Assembly: GCA_910574475.1 (NCBI GenBank)
Contig: CAJTAT010000011.1
Coordinates: forward strand, 41,099 to 98,765
Length of the DNA: 57,667 bases
Source: Clostridia bacterium
GTDB taxonomy: Bacteria; Bacillota; Clostridia; Lachnospirales; Lachnospiraceae
Direction of reading: 5' to 3'
A model generated the notes under the pieces. It saw only the letters and a list, made by a program, of their open reading frames with translations. It searched no databases and was not told where the DNA came from. A program made the translations under genes and the position numbers. Shown here one piece after another: positions 25,996 to 39,189 of the stretch. Numbering within the stretch: the stretch's first letter is position 1; each line of letters opens with the position of its first letter.

Positions 25996-27492
25996 TTACC
26001 TCTCCCTTCCTTCTTTTTCTTGATTTTTAAGCATAATGGCCAGCGTAAATACAGGGCCTGTTATCTTCCAATCTACGGTTCCTTCATAGCTCTCCACCAC
26101 TTTTTTGATATTTAAAAGCCCAATTCCATGCATCTCTTTATCTTTCTTATCTGTAATAGGGAATTCTACCCCTGACTTTTGAAGAATGACTCCGTCAAAA
26201 CTGTTCTCTACCCGAAAAAACAAGAACATTCCCTTTTGAAAAGCTATAAGGCGGATGAAGACTTCTGCTTCGGGCTTTTGCTTTTTCAGCTTGCAGCAGG
26301 CTTCCAGCGCATTATCGAAAGCATTTCCCAAAAGGATGCCCAGATCATAGCTTCGGACAGACAGCGTCTTTGGAAATACAAGTTGTTCTGTGTCTAGCAT
26401 CAAATCCGGTAAAAGTTCCTGTGCTTCCTGATTTTTTCTGTGAAGCAGGGCATCCACCACCTGATTTCCTGTGCGAAAAGGGATTTCTAATTGTTCCATA
26501 GTCTCATTCAGAGCTGACAGATAAGTCTGCAATTCTCGATTTTCCGACTGTATTTTATGTTCTGCAAGCTGACCTATGATTGCAAGGGAATTTTTCATAT
26601 CATGTTTTATGCTGCGCACACCAGAATAGATTCGCTCCAACTCCATCATATATGCCTGCATATCTTCCACCTGCTTTTCCAGAGTGAGCCGACTGTTTTT
26701 CTCTCGATTTAAGTTTACCATCTCCCGAAAGGACTTTACCCCTTGCAGGATCGCCAGAAGCGCCAAGAACAATACACCGGGAAGCAAAAAGCCCAGAGGA
26801 GGATATTTTTTGTACAGGAAAATTGGAATATCTTCTTCCACAGTCACCATAATCACTCGAAGCAGTGTACACAGCATCAGACTCGTCAGAGCAGGAATCA
26901 GAATAAACATTAGCTCTGCTCTCTGAATCCTGAGATCTTTTTCAGGGAAATCATTCACAATTTTTTTCAGGGAAAAGCCCATCAATAAGAGAATCAACAG
27001 GACACGCAGGAGCTGAAACCCTCCCATACTCAGATTGGCAGCTTTGTTCCATACAGAGATAGAAGGAAGAATCCCTTTTTCCCCACACCATTCCCACAGA
27101 ACAAAAGTCAGATCTGACGGTTTATCCAGTAAAATCACGATAAAATACACACTGATGTCCCTGATTGCCTGAAAGGATGCCACTAAAAAAATCGTAATGC
27201 TCCGAAATGATTTGTAAAAGCAGAGAATCAGTATTGTGGTAAGGAGGAGAGACAATACCTGCTTTCCAAACATCCAGCCCCCTTCATATATGGGAGGCCA
27301 TAAAAAATCTAAGTATTTTCGCATAACTGTATAGATAAGGGTAACATACAAACCTGTATAGCGACTTTTTCCTCTGCTCTCTAAAAAATTACCCAAAAAA
27401 TATTGCAGAAAATATCCCTGAAACAGGACAAGCACCAGATCAAGGGCTTCAAAAAAGATTTCTATGAAACTATACACAGGATACGCCTCCAT
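25996..27492 (-). CDS. AgrC-like sensor histidine kinase (GHKL family)
   Basis: The 498-aa protein has about six N-terminal hydrophobic segments (residues 1-240), a coiled linker, and a C-terminal kinase. The phospho-acceptor box reads SIKHDMKNSLAIIG, the N box LGNAFDNALEACCK, and the G box HGIGLLNIKKVVESYEG. These are features of the HPK10/AgrC class, which usually senses a peptide. The start overlaps the response regulator's 3' end by 23 bp. No AgrB protease or pro-peptide gene is visible next to it, so the signal is unknown. Confidence 0.87.
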   Translation of the reverse strand: MEAYPVYSFIEIFFEALDLVLVLFQGYFLQYFLGNFLESRGKSRYTGLYVTLIYTVMRKYLDFLWPPIYEGGWMFGKQVLSLLLTTILILCFYKSFRSITIFLVASFQAIRDISVYFIVILLDKPSDLTFVLWEWCGEKGILPSISVWNKAANLSMGGFQLLRVLLILLLMGFSLKKIVNDFPEKDLRIQRAELMFILIPALTSLMLCTLLRVIMVTVEEDIPIFLYKKYPPLGFLLPGVLFLALLAILQGVKSFREMVNLNREKNSRLTLEKQVEDMQAYMMELERIYSGVRSIKHDMKNSLAIIGQLAEHKIQSENRELQTYLSALNETMEQLEIPFRTGNQVVDALLHRKNQEAQELLPDLMLDTEQLVFPKTLSVRSYDLGILLGNAFDNALEACCKLKKQKPEAEVFIRLIAFQKGMFLFFRVENSFDGVILQKSGVEFPITDKKDKEMHGIGLLNIKKVVESYEGTVDWKITGPVFTLAIMLKNQEKEGRER

Positions 27493-28174
27493 TTTGCAGA
27501 TACCACATATAGGCTTTCACAAATTCACTATGTTTTTTCTTTGTCAGATAGACCTGTGCGCCTCCCATAAGGGTAATGCTGTCTGCGCTGTACTCCGTGA
27601 TATATGCCATATTCACCAGGTATCCTCTGTGGCTTCGGTAAAAGCCGGGGCTCAACTGGGATTCCAACTCACTCATGGATCCGTAGATAGAAATGGTTTC
27701 CTTTAAAGTATGGATCTCAACCTTCTTTCCCCTGCTTTCCATATAGAGAATATCCATCTGATTGACAGTCAGATTTTTGGTGCGAATAAAAAGTTGTTCC
27801 TGCCTCTGTGACTTACGCCTTGCGGCCTCCTCCAAAGCCAGGTTTAAAACCTCCGCAAATTTCTCTTCATCAAGGGGCTTTAAGAGATAATGGAAGGCTG
27901 ATACATCAAAGGCTTCAAACACATAATCTTTGACACCTGTGACAAAAATGAGAATGGTATCCGCATGTGTCCTTCTGAGTTCCCGGGCCACTTTCATACC
28001 ATCTATGCCATCCATCTGGATATCCAAAAATACCAGGTCAAACTGCTTATTAGTTGTCAACAGTGCCTGGCCAGAGGAGTATAGTTCTATCTGTTCCCCT
28101 TTATGCTCTTTTTGAATCATAACTTTTATTTGATTACAGATGATTTTTTCATCATCTACTATCGCTATATGCAA
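27470..28174 (-). CDS. AgrA-like response regulator (REC + LytTR)
   Basis: Residues 1-120 are a receiver domain: the acidic pocket IVDDEK, the phospho-acceptor Asp in LVFLDIQMDGIDG, the Thr in ILIFVTG, and the Lys in LLKPLD. Residues 135-230 are a LytTR DNA-binding domain (LTVNQMDILYMESRGKKVEIH, FYRSHRGYLVNMAYI). LytTR proteins bind paired direct repeats. It is the first gene of the minus-strand operon; AAGG stands 6 nt from the ATG. The 450-bp divergent region holds its promoter, which I could not place with confidence. Confidence 0.9.
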   Translation of the reverse strand: MHIAIVDDEKIICNQIKVMIQKEHKGEQIELYSSGQALLTTNKQFDLVFLDIQMDGIDGMKVARELRRTHADTILIFVTGVKDYVFEAFDVSAFHYLLKPLDEEKFAEVLNLALEEAARRKSQRQEQLFIRTKNLTVNQMDILYMESRGKKVEIHTLKETISIYGSMSELESQLSPGFYRSHRGYLVNMAYITEYSADSITLMGGAQVYLTKKKHSEFVKAYMWYLQNGGVSCV

Positions 28175-28390
28175 GCCTTTTCACCTCAGATTCCGTATCT
28201 AATTTATATATCGGCAAAAATGGTGAGATTGATTGGAGGATGGGAATAAAAAGACTGGTTTCGGGGAACGAAAGGCAGTTTTAGTTAAAATTAAAGGGTA
28301 ATAATGAAGTTACTATAACATTATCACTTGTCAAATATTCAGATAGGCAGAATAGACAAATTTATCTTCCGTTTTTTGTAAAAAATAGAG

Positions 28391-28445
28391 AAAGTCAATG
28401 TCAGATTTGACAGGCATTGACTTTTCTCAAAAACTATGTTATGGT
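28391..28445 (+). promoter_or_regulatory. bgl operon promoter with upstream inverted repeat
   Basis: TTGACT (28417-28422), 17 bp, TATGGT (28440-28445) forms a plausible promoter whose start would be a few bases before the RAT element. A 10-bp inverted repeat, AAAGTCAATG (28391-28400) and CATTGACTTT (28415-28424), with an inner TGTCA/TGACA pair, covers the -35. It may be a repressor site or a terminator for read-through from the left. The rest of 28175-28390 shows nothing I can name. Confidence 0.6.
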
Positions 28446-28458
28446 CAAAAAGTCAGTA

Positions 28459-28551
28459 GGATAGTGATTGCAAGAGCAAGCTAAACCTATATGCAGAATT
28501 TTTTTCGGAATTTGTTTATTTCGGATTTATTTGTGCATATAGGCTTTTTTT
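28459..28551 (+). terminator. LicT/BglG-type RAT antiterminator overlapping an intrinsic terminator
   Basis: The 29-nt element at 28459-28487 (GGATAGTGATTG, CAAGAGCAAG, CTAAACC) matches the ribonucleic antiterminator bound by LicT/BglG proteins. Its 3' end overlaps the left stem of a terminator: CCTATATGCA (28486-28495) pairs perfectly with TGCATATAGG (28534-28543), followed by CTTTTTTT. When the dimeric antiterminator binds RAT, the terminator cannot form and the bgl operon is read through. Confidence 0.88.
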
Positions 28552-28625
28552 ATACCTGTAAGCAGTGACAGTAGTATGCTATTTGCATAGACACTCGGTA
28601 AATCTGTGGGAGAGAGGATGCGCAG

Positions 28626-31509
<2,884 letters not shown>

Positions 31510-31511
31510 GG

Positions 31512-33232
<1,721 letters not shown>

Positions 33233-33238
33233 AGAATC

Positions 33239-33270
33239 AAAAGGGGCTTGTATTTTCAGCCCCTTTTGTT
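33239..33270 (+). terminator. Intrinsic terminator of the bgl operon
   Basis: AAAAGGGGCT (33239-33248) pairs perfectly with AGCCCCTTTT (33258-33267), with a 9-nt loop. The A and T flanks would let it work in both directions. Confidence 0.9.
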
Positions 33271-33309
33271 ATACTGGATAACAGAATAAAAAAGAAAGAG
33301 GTGGTAAAT

Positions 33310-34429
33310 ATGGTAGAATTAGATCAGTTTAAATATACATTGAACGGCTATCATGGACCATTGGTGGAACTGAGGGATTCACTTTGACCTGGCGAATAAA
33401 ACCCAGAGGATAGAGGAATTAGAGCGGGAGATGGAGGCCCCTGGCTACTGGGACAACACGGAGAAGTCTCAGGAGGGTATGCGTGAGCTGAAAAATCTTA
33501 AGGATGAGGTAGAGGATTATCAAAACCTGAAACAGCAGTATGAAGACATTGAGACACTGCTTGAGATGGGGTATGAGGAAAATGACGCCTCTCTGATTCC
33601 AGAGATTCAGGAAGAGCTGGATTCCTTTACAGAAAACTTTGAGTCCATGAGGATTAAGACATTACTGTCTGGAGAGTATGACAAGAACCATGCAATCTTA
33701 AAACTGAACGCAGGGGCTGGCGGCACAGAGAGCTGCGACTGGGCTGGAATGTTGTACCGCATGTATACCCGCTGGGCAGAGGCAAAAGGCTTTTCTGTAG
33801 AAGTGCTGGATTACCTGGACGGTGACGAGGCAGGCATCAAGTCTGTGACCTTTCAGGTAAATGGAGAAAATGCATATGGATATCTGAAGGCAGAGAAGGG
33901 CGTACATCGACTTGTGAGAATCTCGCCGTTCAATGCCCAGGGAAAAAGACAGACCTCCTTTGTGTCTCTGGACGTCATGCCGGATATTGAAGACGACATT
34001 GATATTGAGATTCGGGATGAAGATCTGCGAATTGATACTTACCGGTCCAGCGGCGCCGGCGGCCAGCATATTAATAAGACCTCCTCGGCAATTCGAATCA
34101 CGCACCTTCCCACTGGAATCGTGGTACAGTGTCAGAATGAGCGCTCTCAATTCCAGAACAAAGATAAAGCCATGCAGATGTTGAAGGCGAAGCTGTATCT
34201 TTTAGAGCAGCAAAAGAATTCAGAGAAGCTTTCTGGCATCCGGGGGGAAGTAAAAGAGATTGGCTGGGGCAATCAGATCCGGTCTTATGTAATGCAGCCC
34301 TACACATTGGTAAAGGATCACAGAACGAACACAGAGATTAGCAATGTAAACAGCGTTCTGGACGGAAATATTGATCCTTTTATCAATGCCTATCTGAGAT
34401 GGATTACATTAGGGCCTGAGGAAGAATAA
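33310..34429 (+). CDS. prfB: Peptide chain release factor 2, with programmed +1 frameshift
   Basis: Translation starts at ATG 33310 behind AAAGAGGTGG. The first 25 codons end with CTT TGA at 33382-33387. A +1 shift (skipping position 33385) continues with GAC at 33386 and stays open to 34429, giving 372 aa, the normal RF2 length. The product has the RF2 features: the SPF anticodon-like tripeptide in RISPFNAQG and the GGQ motif in SSGAGGQHINKTSSAIR. RF2 terminates at UGA and UAA, so the in-frame UGA makes synthesis self-limiting. The ATG at 33431 inside the second frame is not the start. Confidence 0.95.
33372..33388 (+). other. prfB +1 frameshift site
   Basis: An SD-like AGGG lies a few bases before CTT TGA C, the usual slippery arrangement. 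Slow termination at UGA, when RF2 is scarce, lets the ribosome slip from CTT to TTT and continue. Confidence 0.9.
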
Positions 34430-34450
34430 TAATTTTTTGATACTTTTCTA

Positions 34451-34479
34451 TTGACTTTTGACACAAGAAATGATAGTAT
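34451..34479 (+). promoter_or_regulatory. Promoter of the tRNA-Leu gene
   Basis: TTGACT (34451-34456), 17 bp, TAGTAT (34474-34479); a start point near 34486 would give a short leader before the tRNA at 34524. Confidence 0.6.
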
Positions 34480-34523
34480 ATCTGAGTGCATTGAGATACA
34501 TTTTTCAGCGCACAAGAGGATGT

Positions 34524-34607
34524 GCGGAAGTGTCGGAACTGGCAGACGAGCAAGACTAAGGATCTTGTGACATTCGTGTCGTGTGGGTTCAAGTCCCATC
34601 TTCCGCA
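34524..34607 (+). tRNA. tRNA-Leu (anticodon AAG)
   Basis: The 84-nt sequence folds as a class II tRNA. The acceptor pair is GCGGAAG/CTTCCGC with discriminator A. The anticodon stem CAAGA/TCTTG holds the loop CTAAGGA (anticodon AAG after the conserved T). The long variable arm GACA-TTCG-TGTC is typical of Leu, and the T-loop reads GTTCAAGTC. No CCA is encoded, so it must be added after transcription. Confidence 0.92.
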
Positions 34608-34640
34608 TTACTGACGCAAATGATACCATTTGTGTATGTA

Positions 34641-34675
34641 GAAGGCCCTGTGTCCGGTAGAGATGCAGGGCCTTC
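34641..34675 (+). terminator. Hairpin after tRNA-Leu, probable terminator
   Basis: GAAGGCCCTG (34641-34650) pairs perfectly with CAGGGCCTTC (34666-34675). The tail (GTGGTTAT) is poor in T, so termination may be partial. The rest of 34676-34826 is a leader to lpdA with no other recognisable site. Confidence 0.6.
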
Positions 34676-34826
34676 GTGGTTATAAGATGATAACGAACTA
34701 AAAACAGCGAAAGCCCGAACAGTGCACAGAACAATTTACGGACACATGAAAGGTAGCTGGAAATTTGTTCTATTTGCCCCGTCTACTGGAAGGGCTGTAG
34801 CGGGACTTAAAATCGGAGGAAAAGAG

Positions 34827-36194
34827 ATGGTAAAAAGTGATGTGTTGGTATTAGGAGGAGGCCCAGGCGGATACCTGGCTGCAGAACGTGCAGGCCAGGC
34901 AGGAAAAAGCGTTACTTTGATAGAGAAGCGCGCACTGGGAGGGACTTGCCTGAATGAGGGATGTATTCCTTCTAAAGCTCTTTTGAATTCTGCCAAATTG
35001 TATGAGCATGCTCTCCACAGCGATGTATTTGGGGTGACAGCGGAGAATGTAAAGATTGATCATGCAAAAGTAGTAGCCCGGAAAGATAAGGTAGTAAAGG
35101 CACTTGTGTCTGGTGTGGGCGCAAAAATGAGCGCCCATAATGTAAATGTAGTCATGGCAGAGGGTGTAATTCAGGGAAAGACAGCAGATGGATTTGTAGT
35201 GAAAGCAGGTGGCGAGGAATATGCAGGAGACAAACTCATTTTAGCCTGCGGCTCTGTGCCAGTAGTTCCTCCTATTCCAGGGCTGAGGGAAGGGATTGAA
35301 TCTGGCTTTGTGATGACAAACAGAGAGATTTTGAGCCTGAAGACACTTCCCAATAAGTTGGTAGTTATCGGCGGCGGAGTGATCGGTCTGGAGATGGCAT
35401 CCTATTTTGCCATGATCGGCGTACCTGTTACAGTGATTGAGATGCTGGATAAGATTGCCGGTCCCACAGAGCGTGAGATTTCTCAAATTCTATTAAAGAA
35501 TTATAAAAAGAAAGGCATTGATTTCAAACTTTCCTGCAAGGTGACAGGAGTGGGAGATAACTGTGTTCTGTATGAGGAAAAGGGCGTGGAGAAGAAAGCT
35601 GAGGCTGATGTAGTACTTTGCTCCATTGGACGCCGTGCCTTTACTCAGGATATAGGTATCGAAAATCTTGGCGTTGTCATGGAGCGTGGAGCTGTAGTGA
35701 CAGACGACTATATGCAGACGAACGTGGAAGGAGTCTATGCAGTAGGCGACATCAATGGAAAACTGATGCTGGCTCACACAGCTTATCGCGAGGCTGAGGT
35801 AGCAGTGAACCATATTCTTGGCAAGAAAGATAAGATGCGGTACCATGCAATTCCTTCTGTGATTTACACAAACCCGGAGGTGGCAAGCGTAGGCGAGACA
35901 GAGGAGAGCGCCAAAGCGAAAGGTCTGGAAGTAAAGAGCGTCAAGGTATCTATGAAATTTTCCGGTCGTTATCTGGCTGAGGTTGAGAAAGGCGACGGTA
36001 TCTGCAAGCTGATTGTTGACACCAAGAAGAATTGTCTGGTAGGCGTTCATATGATTGGCAGCTATACTTCTGAGATGATTTATGGGGCGGCTATGATGGT
36101 AGAGTCAGAGGCAACTGTGGAATATTTCAAGAGACTTGTATTTCCACATCCCACCGTATGTGAGATCATCCGGGAAGCACTATTTGAAATATAA
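34827..36194 (+). CDS. lpdA: Dihydrolipoyl dehydrogenase
   Basis: The 455-aa flavoprotein shows the FAD-binding VLVLGGGPGGYLAAERAGQ, the redox disulfide in GGTCLNEGCIPSK, the NAD-binding VVIGGGVIGLEMA, a second FAD motif in GVYAVGDINGK, and the C-terminal HPTVCEII with the catalytic His. It reoxidises dihydrolipoamide on 2-oxoacid dehydrogenase or glycine cleavage complexes with NAD+. There is no lipoyl domain fused to it and no partner subunit next to it, so the complex it serves is not evident. The frame is open from 34722, but GGAGG before the ATG at 34827 and the family start fix the N-terminus. Confidence 0.92.
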   Translation: MVKSDVLVLGGGPGGYLAAERAGQAGKSVTLIEKRALGGTCLNEGCIPSKALLNSAKLYEHALHSDVFGVTAENVKIDHAKVVARKDKVVKALVSGVGAKMSAHNVNVVMAEGVIQGKTADGFVVKAGGEEYAGDKLILACGSVPVVPPIPGLREGIESGFVMTNREILSLKTLPNKLVVIGGGVIGLEMASYFAMIGVPVTVIEMLDKIAGPTEREISQILLKNYKKKGIDFKLSCKVTGVGDNCVLYEEKGVEKKAEADVVLCSIGRRAFTQDIGIENLGVVMERGAVVTDDYMQTNVEGVYAVGDINGKLMLAHTAYREAEVAVNHILGKKDKMRYHAIPSVIYTNPEVASVGETEESAKAKGLEVKSVKVSMKFSGRYLAEVEKGDGICKLIVDTKKNCLVGVHMIGSYTSEMIYGAAMMVESEATVEYFKRLVFPHPTVCEIIREALFEI

Positions 36195-36653
36195 GGTTAG
36201 AAGCCTTTTCTAAAATATAAAAAAGAACTGACAGAACATGGCTATCAGGTTGGAAAAATATCTATGAAAGAGCAAACAGTTATTTTTAATAAGATCGATT
36301 GACAATGTTCCAGATAAGTGAAAGTATATGTATTCCAGGAGGTGCCAAATGCATCTCCTGATTTTTGATGCCAATCGTGAATCATGAGTATCTACTTAAA
36401 GGTCTACAAAAAATATCAGAACCGTTTCAGACAGTATTTTTCTACAAGATTGATTCCCTGGTATAAGATCATGGCCATAATACAGAGGATGACAATGGAC
36501 ATGAGAACCATGTCAAGCTGGAAGAGGCGGGTAGCGAAACTGATAGAAATATGGATGCGAAAAGAGGCTGGAGCAGTCCGAAACTGTGGTAAGATAAAAG
36601 CGTGGAAGACGAACGGCTTGGATAAATAGATATCCAAGCCGATCTAAAATGTA
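36195..36653. other. Region without an intact gene: decayed coding fragments
   Basis: One short open stretch (36201-36302) reads KPFLKYKKELTEHGYQVGKI and onward to VIFNKID with no start codon, and looks like the C-terminal end of a lost protein. The longer frame at 36384-36629 has a Trp/Arg/Met-rich composition, no ribosome binding site and no recognisable domain; I do not take it as a gene. A terminator hairpin lies at 36336-36366. Confidence 0.5.
36336..36366 (+). terminator. Intrinsic terminator
   Basis: CAGGAGGTGC (36336-36345) pairs with GCATCTCCTG (36351-36360), with one G-T pair and a 5-nt loop, followed by ATTTTT. The AGGAGGTG inside the stem also looks like a strong ribosome binding site in front of a 12-codon ORF, but the terminator reading is simpler. 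Confidence 0.65.
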
Positions 36654-37562
36654 TTATCCAACAATATTAATTAATTGTTCTTTCTTAATAAATCTTCGCG
36701 CATTTTCAAAAGCCAGATCACTCATACGCTGATAAGCGGCAGATGAGGAAAAAGAAATATGAGGTGTAAGGTGTATGTTATCACAATCATATAACCAACT
36801 CCCTTGCTCCAGGGGTTCTTTTTCAAAAACATCCATATATACCTCTATATTTTTTCCCTCCAATATTTTCCTCAAATCTTCTTCCACAAGAGTTTTTCCT
36901 CGCCCCACACAGATTAAAGCAGAACTATCTTTTAAGCAGGATAATCGATGATAATCAAGAAGTCCCCTTGTGTCAGAGTTCAGAGGAAGAGTATTTATGA
37001 CAACTTCTACTTCAGACAGAAAATGGTCCACCTGATGAATCTGATATACACTGTCAAAACAGGCTGCTTTTCTTCCTGTTCGATTCACGCCTATGACCTG
37101 TGAACCCAAAGCCTTAAATCTTTTGGCGCACGCAGTTGCGATACTCCCTGTACCTAAAATCCCAATTTTCAACATTTGCAGTTCGGCAGTAGGAAAAACT
37201 CGCATCCATATATGATTTTCTTGCTGTCTGCTGAAAAATCTGCCCTTTTTGCAATAATCTAGAACGCAATATAATGCATACTCTGCAATGGGAGCGTCAT
37301 AAACACCTTTAGAATTCGTAAGAAAAATCTTATTTTTGTTCAGATCATCCAGATCCAGCTTGTCATAACCTGCAGAAAGAAGATGAATAAAGGAAGCTCC
37401 CTGATACCTCTCCTTCACCGTTAGAGGCTCCATATAACCTATATACACATCAAATCTTTTCTTGGGAAAATCTGTAAAAGTTTCTGTTTCATAGCCAAGC
37501 CGGACCAATTCCTCTATCTGTCTGGAACTCAGTTTTGCCCTGGCTGATAATGCAAGCTTCAT
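36654..37562 (-). CDS. D-2-hydroxyacid dehydrogenase family protein
   Basis: The protein is about 302 aa. The NAD-binding domain is clear: KIGILGTGSIATACAKRFKA is the dinucleotide loop, followed by VINTLPLNSDTRGLL, ALICVGRGKTLVEEDL (the conserved Arg lies in the VGRG turn), DVFEKEPLEQGSWLY (Glu), and LTPHISFSS (catalytic His). It should reduce a 2-oxoacid or oxidise a 2-hydroxyacid with NAD(P). It is the last gene of the PTS/hexulose operon; its ATG at 37562 lies 4 bp after the isomerase stop, with GGAG upstream, and is preferred to the earlier in-frame ATG at 37583. Its link to the sugar pathway is unknown. Confidence 0.83.
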   Translation of the reverse strand: MKLALSARAKLSSRQIEELVRLGYETETFTDFPKKRFDVYIGYMEPLTVKERYQGASFIHLLSAGYDKLDLDDLNKNKIFLTNSKGVYDAPIAEYALYCVLDYCKKGRFFSRQQENHIWMRVFPTAELQMLKIGILGTGSIATACAKRFKALGSQVIGVNRTGRKAACFDSVYQIHQVDHFLSEVEVVINTLPLNSDTRGLLDYHRLSCLKDSSALICVGRGKTLVEEDLRKILEGKNIEVYMDVFEKEPLEQGSWLYDCDNIHLTPHISFSSSAAYQRMSDLAFENARRFIKKEQLINIVG

Positions 37563-37566
37563 AGAA

Positions 37567-38127
37567 TTACTCCAGGTTGGCATGATTACTGCGCATTAAT
37601 GCCACATCAAAATTACTCTTTTTAATGCAACTCATGACAATATAATCAGCGACAATTAATAAGCTCTGCTCAAAACGATTTCCCATAATCTGTACTGACT
37701 TGCGTTCAGGTCTTGGATCATCCGGCCCCACTGGGGCAAAAATTGTAACGATGGCATCTGAGATTTTGGAAATATCTCCTTCAGGGTTTGCTGTCAGCAA
37801 TCCTACCTTTGCTCCTTTTTCATGGGCTTTCTCTGCATAATATTTGGATGTGGCCGTTTTTGCCTTTCCAGAACCCAAAATCAATAAATCGTTATTCGCA
37901 ATACTTAAAGCTGTTACATCTCCAACATAAAACACTTTCAAACCCATCTGAGCTAAGCGCATAGCAAATGCCCGCATCATAAGTCCTGATCTGCCTCCCC
38001 CATATAAAAATATTTTGTTGGCAGAAAGAATGAGTTCGGCAAGCTTTTCCACTTCATGAGAATCAATAGCATTTACTGTAGCACTCAATTCATTACCTAT
38101 TTTTTCTTGCAATTCTTTGTCTGTCAT
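37567..38127 (-). CDS. hxlB: 6-phospho-3-hexuloisomerase-like SIS protein
   Basis: The 186-aa single-domain SIS protein has the motifs IFLYGGGRSGLMMRAFAMRL, LLILGSGKAKTATSKYYAEK, VGLLTANPEGDISKISD and a C-terminal FEQSLLIVADYIVM. Length and motifs fit HxlB, which interconverts D-arabino-hex-3-ulose 6-phosphate and fructose 6-phosphate. The start is ATG 38127, one base after the upstream stop (TAATATG) behind AGAGGA; the frame runs further upstream but would overlap the synthase gene. Pairing with the next gene upstream supports the assignment; a related phospho-ketose isomerase is the alternative. Confidence 0.8.
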   Translation of the reverse strand: MTDKELQEKIGNELSATVNAIDSHEVEKLAELILSANKIFLYGGGRSGLMMRAFAMRLAQMGLKVFYVGDVTALSIANNDLLILGSGKAKTATSKYYAEKAHEKGAKVGLLTANPEGDISKISDAIVTIFAPVGPDDPRPERKSVQIMGNRFEQSLLIVADYIVMSCIKKSNFDVALMRSNHANLE

Positions 38128-38128
38128 A

Positions 38129-38767
38129 TTATTTTCCTCTATGTAATAATTCATAAATTTTCTTTGCCTCTTCTTGCTGGTTTTCGGCGCTGTATACCCC
38201 AGAACCAACGATAACTACATCAGGCTCCAGGGCGATAACTTCATCCAATACACCGCCCATTTTCAGACCTCCGGCAACCGACACTTTTGTTTTCATTACG
38301 AGGTTTTTTGCAAGTTTCAATTTTTGTACGGGAGTAGCTCCTCTTTTCTGTTCATCTACGCCAACGTGTATTCCCACATAATCGGCCCCATATTCGTCAA
38401 CCTTCCCTAAAAAACTTGCAAGATCCTTAACCCCAAGGGAATCTATTAAAATTTCTTTTTTGTGCTCGTGGGCTGTGGCAACCGCATCACGCAAAGTTCC
38501 TTCATCAGCAATTCCAAGAACGGTAACAATATCTGCGCCAGCTGAAAGAACTGCATTTGTCAACTTTCTTCCTCCATCGGCAATCTTATTGTCGGCAAGG
38601 ACAATTGTATCAGGATAACGCTTCTTGATTTCTCGGATACCTGCAAATCCATATTTCATGCTTAAAGGTGTTCCAATTTCCAAAATATCTGTATATTTAT
38701 ATACTTTATCCGTATATGAAAGAGCTTCTTCCATATCGAGAAGATCTAATGTTAACTGTAATCTCAT
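38129..38767 (-). CDS. hxlA: 3-hexulose-6-phosphate synthase-like protein (OMP decarboxylase superfamily)
   Basis: The 212-aa beta/alpha barrel starts RLQLTLDLLDMEEALSY, then DILEIGTPLSMKYGFAGI. It has the D-x-K-x-x-D metal/phosphate motif in VLADNKIADGG and ends VSVAGGLKMGGV and VIVGSGVYSAEN, the phosphate-binding loops. This matches 3-hexulose-6-phosphate synthase and 3-keto-L-gulonate-6-phosphate decarboxylase, which share a fold. Being next to an HxlB-like isomerase favours the hexulose reading. It overlaps the EIIA gene by 4 bp. In a PTS operon the pair probably runs in the direction of sugar breakdown. Confidence 0.82.
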   Translation of the reverse strand: MRLQLTLDLLDMEEALSYTDKVYKYTDILEIGTPLSMKYGFAGIREIKKRYPDTIVLADNKIADGGRKLTNAVLSAGADIVTVLGIADEGTLRDAVATAHEHKKEILIDSLGVKDLASFLGKVDEYGADYVGIHVGVDEQKRGATPVQKLKLAKNLVMKTKVSVAGGLKMGGVLDEVIALEPDVVIVGSGVYSAENQQEEAKKIYELLHRGK

Positions 38768-39189
38768 AACTCTTCCTCCATATCTTCCATAACAGGCGGT
38801 TTGTACTCTATCATTGTAGAGATACCTGCATCCAGCACGATTCCCTTGATTTCTTCAAGAGGAGCGTCGATACATCCTATAATACTTAGAATCATTCCAA
38901 GATTTAGCCCCCCAATCACTGCATATTTCCCCTCTTCTAATAGATTGCTGCTCTCTGAGCAGGCAGTAATATATGGACTGCCATTAGGAAGATCACATAT
39001 GGTTAGAATTTCGCAGTCTTTGTTTTGGGTATAGTATTGCCTTATTTGATTGCGGAAAACTTCAATCCCACTTTCTTCCTCTAAACAGATTACGTCTAAG
39101 TGAATAACGTCTCCTATAATCATGCGGGCAGAACTGGCAGCTCCTGCCGCCAGTTCACCGTGTGAGACCAACAAGATCTTTATACTCAT
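38764..39189 (-). CDS. PTS mannose-class EIIA component
   Basis: At 141 aa this is a stand-alone EIIA(Man). The phospho-His10 lies in IKILLVSHGELAAGA. The D-L-x-x-G-S-P motif (DLPNGSPYITA), and GLNLGMILSI follow. The frame is open from 39291, but the start is ATG 39189, which overlaps the EIID stop as TAATG. HPr phosphorylates this subunit, which passes phosphate to EIIB. Confidence 0.88.
   Translation of the reverse strand: MSIKILLVSHGELAAGAASSARMIIGDVIHLDVICLEEESGIEVFRNQIRQYYTQNKDCEILTICDLPNGSPYITACSESSNLLEEGKYAVIGGLNLGMILSIIGCIDAPLEEIKGIVLDAGISTMIEYKPPVMEDMEEEL

Noticed and set aside
33431..34429. prfB starting at ATG 33431
   Set aside because: The frameshift reading from 33310 restores the full RF2 length and the standard slippery site.
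36338..36378. 12-codon ORF behind a perfect AGGAGG
   Set aside because: The AGGAGG is the stem of an intrinsic terminator followed by a T run.
36384..36629. 81-codon open frame after lpdA
   Set aside because: No ribosome binding site, odd Trp/Arg/Met-rich composition, no domain; lies in decayed sequence.
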